Shown: positions 1 to 5,686 of the stretch, in pieces
Position numbering within the stretch: the stretch's first letter is position 1
Layout of the letters: each line of letters starts with the position of its first letter
From: Acidobacteriota bacterium
GTDB lineage: Bacteria; Acidobacteriota; Vicinamibacteria; Vicinamibacterales; UBA823
NCBI GenBank assembly: GCA_003509065.1
Contig: DODG01000295.1
Span: forward strand, 1-8,270
Length of the DNA stretch: 8,270 nucleotides
Direction of reading: 5' to 3'
Notes under the pieces: generated by a model
What the model was told of the DNA's origin: nothing
The model's database searches: none
The model's input: only the letters and a program-made list of their open reading frames with translations
Position numbers and translations under genes: made by a program

Positions 1-183
1 ACGCACATCTTCAGAGTTGATAAACCGTTGCGAGAACGAGAAACCGGGAGAGTCATCGACAACTTCACACGAGTAGAAGCGTTTGGCTTCCCTAGTGTTC
101 ACTGGGCGCACGTCACCGTGAACCTCGATGAACGAGAGGTTTTCACCATTCGGCAACGCGTGATCGATTCCAATATCAACTGA
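1..183 (+). CDS. C-terminal fragment of an unidentified protein (5' end outside window)
   Basis: Reading frame 1 is open from the window edge for 60 codons and ends at TGA (181-183). Its composition looks like real protein: charged and aromatic residues are mixed, with short segments such as RVEAFGFPSVHWAHVTVNLD near the middle and a final VIDSNIN. It ends 47 nt before the ribosome-bound start of the GNAT gene on the same strand, so the two could be co-transcribed. The function cannot be established from 60 residues. The segment around FTRVEAFG and VHW weakly reminds me of the C-terminal tail of secreted metallophosphoesterase-type proteins, but this is an impression from memory and not a domain call. 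A short reverse-strand ORF overlapping this region was considered less likely because it runs into the GNAT gene. Confidence 0.55.
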   Translation, partial: THIFRVDKPLRERETGRVIDNFTRVEAFGFPSVHWAHVTVNLDEREVFTIRQRVIDSNIN

Positions 184-218
184 TACGACTTTAAGATAAA
201 ATCGGACGTTTTCCAACC

Positions 219-223
219 GGGAG
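219..223 (+). promoter_or_regulatory. Ribosome binding site of the GNAT gene
   Basis: GGGAG lies 7 nt before the ATG at 231, good Shine-Dalgarno spacing, and fixes that start codon. No convincing promoter is seen in the 47-nt gap upstream. A TAAAAT at 197-202 could be a -10 box, but it has no recognisable -35 partner. Confidence 0.6.
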
Positions 224-230
224 AACAGCG

Positions 231-659
231 ATGACCCTCTGGCAAGACGGCGATTATCAGATCAGCACCGACAAGATGCGCCTTGACGTCCCAGCTATTC
301 ACGATTTTCTCGTCAATACATACTGGTCCAAAGGGCGATCGCTAGATGTGGTTAGACAGTCGGTTAAGCACTCACTTTGTTTCGGTCTCTACTATCAGCA
401 AGGTCAGATTGGGTTCGGCAGGGTCATAAGTGATTTTTCAACGTTTGCCTATATCGCTGACGTCTATGTGCTTGATCAACATCGTGGCCATGGACTTGGG
501 AAGCGCTTGATCACATGCATCACACAGCATGCCGAATTACAGGGGTTAAAGCGGTGGCTACTTGTCACTAGCGACGCGCATGGTCTGTACGAACCCTATG
601 GATTCTCGCCGTTGACTGCACCTGAACGATTTATGGAAAAACTAGCATCCCAGCAGTAA
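231..659 (+). CDS. GNAT-family N-acetyltransferase
   Basis: The 142-residue product is a single GNAT domain, expected to transfer an acetyl group from acetyl-CoA to an unidentified amine in the cytoplasm. Motif A, the acetyl-CoA pyrophosphate-binding loop, is clear: a beta strand ADVYVLDQH (about residues 76-84) runs into R85-G-H-G-L-G90, matching Q/R-x-x-G-x-G/A. Motif B follows as LLVTSDAHGLYEPYGF (about 110-125), where Y120 is placed like the usual general-acid tyrosine. The N-terminal pattern (YQIST, IHDFL, YW..GR, SLCFGLY) matches a widespread but poorly characterised GNAT subfamily of about 140 residues, so the protein is full length. The substrate is unknown. It converges with the proline dehydrogenase gene across only 3 nt, leaving no room for a dedicated terminator between them. 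Confidence 0.93.
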   Translation: MTLWQDGDYQISTDKMRLDVPAIHDFLVNTYWSKGRSLDVVRQSVKHSLCFGLYYQQGQIGFGRVISDFSTFAYIADVYVLDQHRGHGLGKRLITCITQHAELQGLKRWLLVTSDAHGLYEPYGFSPLTAPERFMEKLASQQ

Positions 660-662
660 TTA

Positions 663-1571
663 CTACGCCCACCGCTCACGACTCACTATTGCTTTCAGAA
701 CGTGCCTCGCGATCGCGGGATTCTTTCGAAGACGACGTACCGAATACGGGTACCACTCAGCGCCAAATGGCACAGCAACACGTAATCGATGTCCTGCTTT
801 AAGTATTCCTCGGCGCAGTGACCCTCCTACCCCCAAAAGCATCTGAAACTCGTACTGAGAGGGATCCAAGCCCAACCGATCGATAATCCGGAATGCTTCC
901 CACACCAGTTTTTCATCGTGGGTAGCAATGCCAACATAGCAGCCAGCGCTAAGTAGTTCTTCCAATAACGACGTGTAGTTGTCTTGGACGACCTTGCGCT
1001 CCTGATACGCAATTGCGCTTGGCTCGATATACACACCCTTACACAAACGGACATTGGCCTTGATCTTCGTTAACCCTCGAACAATGGATGGGCTGCGCCG
1101 CAAATAAGCCTGTACCACGGCGCCAACATTATCGAATTCCTCGCGCAACCTAGCATGAATATCCAACGTGTCATCGACACAACTTGAATCTTCCGTGTCG
1201 ATCCGCAAGAAATTCTTGTGCGCGCGGGCAGCTTGCACCAGTCTTCGTATGTTCTGATAGCAGAATTCCTTGTCGAGCTTCAAGCCGAGGTGGGTCGGCT
1301 TGACATGAATATTGCTATCCAACTGCTGTTGCTGAATCGCCTCGAGCACCTTTTCGTATTCGCGCACAACCTCCGTCGCCGCAGGGCGATCTTCGATAAA
1401 CTCGCCGAGCATGCCAGCTGCAGCAATGCATCCATCTGCATTTAATTGGGTGGTGACAGTCAAAAGATCGTCAATCGTCTCGCCGGCAATGTACGGGTTC
1501 GCAATAACACGAACAACTGGCTTTGGAATGAATGGGAGCGTTGAGGAAATGAATTGATCGAAGAGCGACAT
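663..1571 (-). CDS. Proline dehydrogenase (monofunctional, FAD-dependent)
   Basis: This 302-residue TIM-barrel flavoenzyme oxidises L-proline to pyrroline-5-carboxylate and passes electrons to the quinone pool at the inner membrane. Family motifs occur in order: VKPTHLGL (K91), LRIDTEDS (D125), VVQAYLRR (Q154), RLCKGVYIEP (175-184), YEFQMLLGV (240-248) and the signature WYPYSVRRL (R279 and R280, the pair that binds the substrate carboxylate). Length matches stand-alone enzymes of about 300 residues; there is no fused P5C dehydrogenase domain. I chose the ATG at 1571 because the family N-terminus begins close to MSLFDQF and an AAGGA-type site (about 1582-1586) precedes it. An in-frame ATG at 1625 lacks a binding site. 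Oddity: A266 stands where most members have Tyr (the RVAVPFG segment), the residue that favours proline over hydroxyproline in E. coli PutA (Tyr540). The partner P5C dehydrogenase is not in the window. Confidence 0.93.
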   Translation of the reverse strand: MSLFDQFISSTLPFIPKPVVRVIANPYIAGETIDDLLTVTTQLNADGCIAAAGMLGEFIEDRPAATEVVREYEKVLEAIQQQQLDSNIHVKPTHLGLKLDKEFCYQNIRRLVQAARAHKNFLRIDTEDSSCVDDTLDIHARLREEFDNVGAVVQAYLRRSPSIVRGLTKIKANVRLCKGVYIEPSAIAYQERKVVQDNYTSLLEELLSAGCYVGIATHDEKLVWEAFRIIDRLGLDPSQYEFQMLLGVGGSLRRGILKAGHRLRVAVPFGAEWYPYSVRRLRKNPAIARHVLKAIVSRERWA

Positions 1572-1646
1572 GAACGTCGAATCCTTACTTCTTGCACCAT
1601 TTATCGGCACGCTGCCGATCATCACGAAAGATCACTTTGAAAACTT

Positions 1647-1676
1647 TTACCTTGAATTGTAGTATCCGGTTCCCAT
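1647..1676 (-). other. Possible 9-codon leader ORF upstream of proline dehydrogenase
   Basis: In the 144-nt gap before the proline dehydrogenase gene, a strong AGGAGG (1687-1692) lies 10 nt before an ATG that opens a nine-codon frame (MGTGYYNSR) ending in TAA. The same stretch contains TACAAT (1656-1661), a good -10 match but without a recognisable -35, so the strong purine run could have another explanation. There are no proline codons, so classical proline attenuation is not suggested. Translation is unproven. Confidence 0.25.
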
Positions 1677-1715
1677 TGAACCTATTCCTCCTGAGTGATT
1701 CAGACGATGACCAAC

Positions 1716-2585
1716 TTAGACATCACACAGTGCAACCGCTTCACGCAATGACGTCAATGGGTCTCGCGTCGGAACGAACTCGTGCGCAACATAACCATTA
1801 AAGCCCGTCTCAACGATTGCGCGACAAATCGCAGGCCACTGCAATTCCTGATTTTCATCCAGTTCGTTCCGCCCTGGCACGCCACCCGTATGGTAATGCG
1901 CAATGTCGTCTGCATAATCACGAATCGTACGAATCACATCACCTTCCATGATTTGCATGTGGTAAATATCATTCAAAAGTTTGACCCGTGGCGACTCAAC
2001 CAAACGAATAATTTCTGCACCGAACGGCGTTCGGTCACCATGATAATCAGGATGATCAATTTTACTGTTCAGTAGCTCAACACAGATCGTCACGCCGTGG
2101 TCCTCGGCAGCCGGCGCCAACCGGCGCAAAGCATCCACACAATTCTTAATGGCTTCAACATCACCCATACCGCGCCGATTACCGAAGAAAGTGATGAGGT
2201 TTGGCACGTTATGCGCCACTGCGAGGGGCAGCGCCCGTTGCAGATTCGCAACGATTTCGTCATGGTTTGTCCGGACATTAAGTCCGTCCTCGATCGTGCC
2301 GCCACCACCATAACCCATTGAGCAGACGAGACCATATTCCGCCGCAATACTCCATTCGTCTTGTTCCAAGAGGTCTATCGCCGGCAAACCCATGTCAGCA
2401 ACGGCTTCGCAAAACGATCGAAAGGGAATGTTGTTATAAGGCCACCGCGACACCGACTGCTTGAGCCGGCCGTTCCGCACGACGGGACCCTGGGTTGTTG
2501 AAGCGACCGACGGCGAACCAAGCGCCGCTGCCCCTAATGCTATCCCAACCGTGTTAATGGCTGTCCGTCTAGAAATCTTGTTCAT
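1716..2585 (-). CDS. Tat-exported hydroxypyruvate isomerase-like TIM-barrel protein
   Basis: The 289-residue protein begins with a twin-arginine signal peptide: SRRTAI at residues 5-10, a hydrophobic Ala/Gly/Leu stretch (about 11-23) and a likely cleavage after SVA (about residue 28). The rest is a xylose-isomerase-like TIM barrel (AP endonuclease 2 fold) closest in motif pattern to hydroxypyruvate isomerase, which interconverts hydroxypyruvate and tartronate semialdehyde. Visible motifs are ICVELLNS (E170), LLNDIYHMQIMEGD (D206, H209), IAHYHTGGVPGRNE (H230, E241) and GYVAHEFVP (E269), so the metal and catalytic residues look intact. Export is predicted to the periplasm, whereas classical Hyi is cytoplasmic, so the real substrate may be another sugar or keto sugar. 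The start is fixed by a consensus binding site. It follows the condensing-enzyme gene by 25 nt, indicating one transcript. Confidence 0.88.
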   Translation of the reverse strand: MNKISRRTAINTVGIALGAAALGSPSVASTTQGPVVRNGRLKQSVSRWPYNNIPFRSFCEAVADMGLPAIDLLEQDEWSIAAEYGLVCSMGYGGGGTIEDGLNVRTNHDEIVANLQRALPLAVAHNVPNLITFFGNRRGMGDVEAIKNCVDALRRLAPAAEDHGVTICVELLNSKIDHPDYHGDRTPFGAEIIRLVESPRVKLLNDIYHMQIMEGDVIRTIRDYADDIAHYHTGGVPGRNELDENQELQWPAICRAIVETGFNGYVAHEFVPTRDPLTSLREAVALCDV

Positions 2586-2593
2586 ACTCTCAA

Positions 2594-2600
2594 CCCTCCT
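2594..2600 (-). promoter_or_regulatory. Ribosome binding site deciding the isomerase start
   Basis: AGGAGGG lies 8 nt before the ATG at 2585. This supports starting at the MNKISRR signal peptide and not at a non-ATG codon further upstream, which would place an unrelated Arg-rich stretch in front of the Tat motif and overlap the preceding gene. Confidence 0.75.
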
Positions 2601-2610
2601 GGCTAATTGG

Positions 2611-4029
2611 CTAATCCGTACTAACTGGGGTCGGCGCCTTCGTAATCTCAAGCACCAACTCGATCAGTGCAGCCTCATCAATGCCGAGTTTTTGGTAGTT
2701 GGAATAGTAATCCTCCACGGCACGCCTACTGAATCCGGTGTCAATCTGTGATTCTCGCAACTCCTTGATACGCTCCAGCGTCTGCTTCACTAAGTCCTCG
2801 CTCAGGACGACGCCTTGCGCTGCCAATAACCGCTCGTGCTTCTTTAAGACTTCTTCGATCGCACTTCCACCAGAGTGTTTGCCAAACACAAATCGCTGGG
2901 TCCCACCAACATCTTGTTCATGGATGAACTGATAGATTGCCGGATGCACAAGAATCGCTGCCGTGTGCAAACCTGACTCGTGTGAAAACACTCCTTCTCC
3001 AATAATCGGTTCGTGCGGCTGTATCGGAATGCCTGATGCGCGCTCAACGGCATTGCGTAGTTCTTGAAGTCGCGCGTACTTAAACCCTGGCAGTGTTACA
3101 CCGTAAAGTTCTTTCAGCACCATGACGAATTGGTGAAGTGATGTGTTGCCAGCTCGCTCACCAATCCCATTGGCGGTAAGACTCGGATGGGTAGCGCCAT
3201 GCATCACGGCTCGTACCGTATTAATGGCACCCAATCCGAAATCGTTATGAAAGTGTGCCGTCAGATCCAACTTGCCGTCTCGAACACCTAGTGTGTCAAC
3301 AATCGCAGGAAAATAATGATCGACACCCTCTGGAGTGAACACTCCACATGTGTCAGAAAAACAGAACCGCGTTCCACCTGCCAGTTGGCAGGCGTTCGCC
3401 CATTCAATCGCGTAATCAAGATCACTGCGACTCGCATCCTCTGCAGCAAACTCTATCTGCTCAATGCCTTGCGTCCGCGCATAGTCAATTGCCCCACAAA
3501 TCATCCGAATATTAGCTTCTCGATAAAACGATAACGATGTACCAAGCCATTCAGATTCAAGGCGTTGCTCTCGTTTTAACAACGTTCGACCGAGTTTGTA
3601 TTTCAGATGTAAATCGGACAAGGTCGATAAAATCAACACTGATACATCGCGTGGTTGACATCCGGCCTCCTTGACGACCCGTAAAACAACATCAATATCG
3701 CCTTGAACTGCTCGACACATCGCCAAGATCTCGACATCGTCACGGATTTTGCCGGAACGACGTGCTTCCAAAATGAGTTTGAGTGCTTCCTGGTCGCTTG
3801 CTGACGAGATGGGAAACGCCACGTCCATGACATCAACACCAATTTCGGCCAGAAGATTTGCTAGTTCGAGCTTCTGTTGTGGAGAGAAGGCCACGCCTGG
3901 CATTTGCTCACCGTCCCGCAAGGTATCGTCATACAGCGATATGCGTTTGGGATCGGGAAAAGAAAGATGTGACGTAAAAGTTCGTGGGAGTCGAAGCAAT
4001 TGATCTAAGGGCTCACGCAACTTTACCAT
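2611..4029 (-). CDS. Homocitrate/2-isopropylmalate synthase-family condensing enzyme
   Basis: This 472-residue DRE-TIM metalloenzyme should condense acetyl-CoA with a 2-oxo acid in the cytoplasm. Motifs in order: YDDTLRDGEQ (33-42; R38 and D39 catalytic and metal), EDASRSD (197-203), the metal ligands in HFHND (H259, H261), NGIGERAGN (287-295), HESGLH (350-355) and FGKHSG (382-387). The catalytic barrel and both linker subdomains are complete. The leucine-binding regulatory domain of classical LeuA (about 130 residues) is absent, so leucine feedback by that domain is not expected. EDASRSD resembles homocitrate synthases more than classical LeuA, but the substrate (2-oxoisovalerate, 2-oxoglutarate or other) cannot be assigned. 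No other leu or lysine-pathway gene is nearby. The start is set by GGAGG at 4037-4041. A 19-codon upstream ORF overlaps it, and the isomerase gene follows 25 nt downstream. Confidence 0.9.
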   Translation of the reverse strand: MVKLREPLDQLLRLPRTFTSHLSFPDPKRISLYDDTLRDGEQMPGVAFSPQQKLELANLLAEIGVDVMDVAFPISSASDQEALKLILEARRSGKIRDDVEILAMCRAVQGDIDVVLRVVKEAGCQPRDVSVLILSTLSDLHLKYKLGRTLLKREQRLESEWLGTSLSFYREANIRMICGAIDYARTQGIEQIEFAAEDASRSDLDYAIEWANACQLAGGTRFCFSDTCGVFTPEGVDHYFPAIVDTLGVRDGKLDLTAHFHNDFGLGAINTVRAVMHGATHPSLTANGIGERAGNTSLHQFVMVLKELYGVTLPGFKYARLQELRNAVERASGIPIQPHEPIIGEGVFSHESGLHTAAILVHPAIYQFIHEQDVGGTQRFVFGKHSGGSAIEEVLKKHERLLAAQGVVLSEDLVKQTLERIKELRESQIDTGFSRRAVEDYYSNYQKLGIDEAALIELVLEITKAPTPVSTD

Positions 4030-4082
4030 TGCCGGTCCTCCGAAGAGTCTTTCTGACTCAGTTGCGGCAAATCTGCTGACAT
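4023..4082 (-). other. Possible 19-residue upstream ORF overlapping the condensing-enzyme start
   Basis: An ATG at 4082 has GAGGT (4089-4093) 6 nt before it and opens a frame coding MSADLPQLSQKDSSEDRQW that ends in TAA at 4023-4025. The last codons and stop overlap the ATG of the condensing-enzyme gene (ATGGTAA), the geometry of translational coupling. It contains two Leu codons, not a run, so it is not a typical leu leader. The product is hydrophilic and has no recognised homologue. Whether it is translated is unknown. Confidence 0.35.
4037..4041 (-). promoter_or_regulatory. Ribosome binding site deciding the condensing-enzyme start
   Basis: GGAGG sits 7 nt before the ATG at 4029 and supports this start over a TTG codon 66 nt further upstream in the same frame. 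That longer version would add an unconserved 22-residue tail and would begin inside the binding site of the small upstream ORF. Confidence 0.7.
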
Positions 4083-4136
4083 TACGGCACCTCAAGGAAA
4101 AACAAGAATCGCCAATGTTTGCGTCTAGTGCCGCAA
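4062..4136 (-). repeat. Inverted repeats giving alternative pairings in the condensing-enzyme leader
   Basis: The segment at 4129-4136 is an exact 8-bp inverted match to 4062-4069 (TTGCGGCA/TGCCGCAA). An overlapping segment at 4128-4133 is an exact 6-bp inverted match to 4085-4090 (CGGCAC/GTGCCG). Both pairings use the same upstream arm, so only one can form in a given transcript. The nearer pairing abuts the binding site of the 19-codon upstream ORF and the farther one falls inside that ORF. This resembles attenuation or translation-control architecture. Repeats of this length can also arise by chance in about 140 nt, so confidence in function is low. Confidence 0.35.
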
Positions 4137-4171
4137 TCGAGATTTAGTTCACACCACGAAATGAGAACCGG

Positions 4172-4177
4172 ATTATA
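4172..4177 (-). promoter_or_regulatory. Candidate -10 box for the condensing-enzyme operon
   Basis: A perfect TATAAT on the minus strand lies about 140 nt before the condensing-enzyme ATG, inside the AT-rich part of the 261-nt divergent region. The hexamer 17 nt upstream (GAACTT) is a poor -35, so the promoter is tentative. If used, it gives a leader of roughly 135 nt that carries the small ORF and the inverted repeats. I see no comparably good plus-strand promoter for the phosphatase gene; TTGATA at 4209-4214 has no convincing -10. Confidence 0.3.
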
Positions 4178-4290
4178 TACTCATTCTTTAATTGAAGTTC
4201 CAGCCTCTTTGATACGGAAGCTTCACAGCTGCTCCTAGTCCCCGAGGTCAGGAACCCAATCAGTCACATATTCCTGTATTCTGAGAAACG

Positions 4291-4794
4291 ATGGGTCAAC
4301 CGCGCTACCCCCAAATCCGCTTATGTTTTGTTTGCATGGGCAACATCTGTCGATCGCCAACAGCTGAAGGTATTATGAAATCGTTACTTAATGCAGCAGG
4401 CTTCCATAGGCAGATTTCAGTCGATAGCGCAGGCATGGAGTCTTATCACGTTGACCAACGTGCGGATTCCCGTGCTTACGAAATGGCACGGACACGCGGT
4501 GTGGTCCTCGACAGTCGTGCCCGTCAGTTCACAATCGACGATTTTGCACAGTTCGATTATGTCCTAGCGATGGACCATGTGAATCGAGACGACTTGCTTG
4601 AGCTGGCACCCGACAAGTCTGCCCGAGAAAAAATTTTCCTGCTTCGATCATTTGATGCTTCAGCTCCACCCGAGGCTGAAGTCCCAGACCCCTATAGCGG
4701 CGGGCGAACGGGCTTTATAGAAGTTTTTGACCAGTGTGAACGAGCATGCCGGGGTCTTCTCACCTTGCTAGGCTCCGAGCACAACTTGTCTTGA
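4291..4794 (+). CDS. Low-molecular-weight protein tyrosine phosphatase family protein
   Basis: The 167-residue protein matches the low-molecular-weight phosphatase fold, slightly longer than the usual 150-160. The phosphate-binding loop C15-M-G-N-I-C-R21-S22 sits at the N-terminus with nucleophile C15 and anion-binding R21. The general-acid segment VPDPY (D133, Y135) and the intermediate VDSAGMESYHV and ADSRAYEMARTRGV segments are all conserved. Ile19 in the loop matches tyrosine or sugar-phosphate phosphatases; arginine phosphatases of the YwlE type have Thr there. It is followed by a fructosamine-kinase-family gene only 8 nt away, a pairing known in other bacteria in which the phosphatase is thought to act on ribulosamine or erythrulosamine 5-phosphate adducts. 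A classical phosphotyrosine role is still possible, but there is no Wzc-like kinase here. The start is the only in-frame ATG after an in-frame stop, with just a weak GAGAA upstream. Confidence 0.9.
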   Translation: MGQPRYPQIRLCFVCMGNICRSPTAEGIMKSLLNAAGFHRQISVDSAGMESYHVDQRADSRAYEMARTRGVVLDSRARQFTIDDFAQFDYVLAMDHVNRDDLLELAPDKSAREKIFLLRSFDASAPPEAEVPDPYSGGRTGFIEVFDQCERACRGLLTLLGSEHNLS

Positions 4795-4802
4795 CGCGCA
4801 TC

Positions 4803-5672
4803 ATGCTTCCTGATGTACAGCGGAAAATCGAGACCGTCCTCGGTATGGGTATCGCCTCAACACAGCGTCTTACTGGCGGCAGCATCAATGAAGCGTACTC
4901 CGCACACCTTGCTGATGGACGACCTCTTTTTATTAAAACGAATCCGCACGCTAACCCAAGAATGTTTACACGCGAAGCCCAGGGCTTGGCCTGGCTTGCA
5001 CAATCCCGTGCTATTACGATTCCCGCAGTTATTGCCGTCAGTGATGAAACAAGTCAAGGACCACATTTTTTGGTGCTGGAATGGATTGCATCAGCCGAAC
5101 GATCGGTAAACTTCGACGAGCAACTTGGTGAACAATTAGCAACACTACATGCAAGTCTTCCTAACACGTTCGGTCTTGGGTACGACAATTTTATCGCTAC
5201 ACTTGAGCAAAGTAATACCCCGCACGAATCCTGGGCTGACTTTTACGTAACATGCCGGCTTGAGCCGCTGCTACAGCGGGCCGTAGACACCGCGGCGGCT
5301 CCGCGTGCCTGGACCAATTCATTTGCAAGTCTGTTCTCTCGAATGGAAGACCTTGTGGGACCACCTGAACCTCCCGCAAGATTACACGGCGATCTTTGGA
5401 GCGGGAATTTACATACCGATACGCAAGGGAACCCTTGCCTCATCGACCCAGCAGTTTATGGCGGACATCGAGAAATCGATTTAGCAATGTTGAATCTTTT
5501 TGGCGATCCTAGACCACGTTTCCTTTCAACCTACAATGAATGTTATCCCCTCGCGTCTGGTGCGGAAGAACGGGTCGCCCTATACCAGCTATACCCATTA
5601 TTGGTGCACGTTAATTTATTCGGCGGGCACTACGTTGGGTCAGTGGAACAGGCACTAAAGCAATACCTCTAA
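4803..5672 (+). CDS. Fructosamine/ribulosamine 3-kinase family protein
   Basis: This 289-residue kinase of the aminoglycoside-phosphotransferase fold should phosphorylate the 3-hydroxyl of ketosamines on proteins or free amines so that they decompose, a deglycation repair step in the cytoplasm. Motifs: a nucleotide loop LTGGSINEAY (23-32), the ATP lysine in FIKTN (K45), E58, YDNFIATLEQ.N (127-138), W144..F147 and RLEPLL, the catalytic HGDLWSGN (195-202; D197), and the metal-binding DPAVYGGHREID (D215 to D225) followed by LFG. Length is typical. Bacterial members often prefer ribulosamines and erythrulosamines. The start is uncertain: the ATG at 4803 best fits the family N-terminus but has a poor binding site, while an ATG at 4746 would overlap the phosphatase gene by 49 nt. 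Either way translation is probably coupled to the upstream gene. Loop residue S27 replaces the redox-switch Cys of plant and animal enzymes. Confidence 0.92.
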   Translation: MLPDVQRKIETVLGMGIASTQRLTGGSINEAYSAHLADGRPLFIKTNPHANPRMFTREAQGLAWLAQSRAITIPAVIAVSDETSQGPHFLVLEWIASAERSVNFDEQLGEQLATLHASLPNTFGLGYDNFIATLEQSNTPHESWADFYVTCRLEPLLQRAVDTAAAPRAWTNSFASLFSRMEDLVGPPEPPARLHGDLWSGNLHTDTQGNPCLIDPAVYGGHREIDLAMLNLFGDPRPRFLSTYNECYPLASGAEERVALYQLYPLLVHVNLFGGHYVGSVEQALKQYL

Positions 5673-5686
5673 CATAACCATCTGAT

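Noticed and set aside
99..302. 67-codon minus-strand ORF at the left edge
   Set aside because: It overlaps both the coding tail at 1-183 and the start of the GNAT gene, has no convincing ribosome binding site, and its product shows no protein-family pattern.
1572..1625. 18-residue N-terminal extension of proline dehydrogenase from the ATG at 1625
   Set aside because: No ribosome binding site precedes it and the added residues do not resemble the family N-terminus; the ATG at 1571 has an AAGGA-type site.
4030..4095. Longer condensing enzyme starting at a TTG (4095)
   Set aside because: The ATG at 4029 has a consensus GGAGG at good spacing, and the extra 22 residues are unlike the family.
4217..4224. 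GAAGCTTC palindrome and nearby CAGCTG as an operator upstream of the phosphatase
   Set aside because: Short perfect palindromes of this size are expected by chance and there is no paired copy or clear promoter beside them.
4249..4276. CAGGAA/TTCCTG inverted repeat upstream of the phosphatase gene
   Set aside because: Only a 6-bp stem with a 16-nt loop and no terminator or riboswitch features; likely chance.
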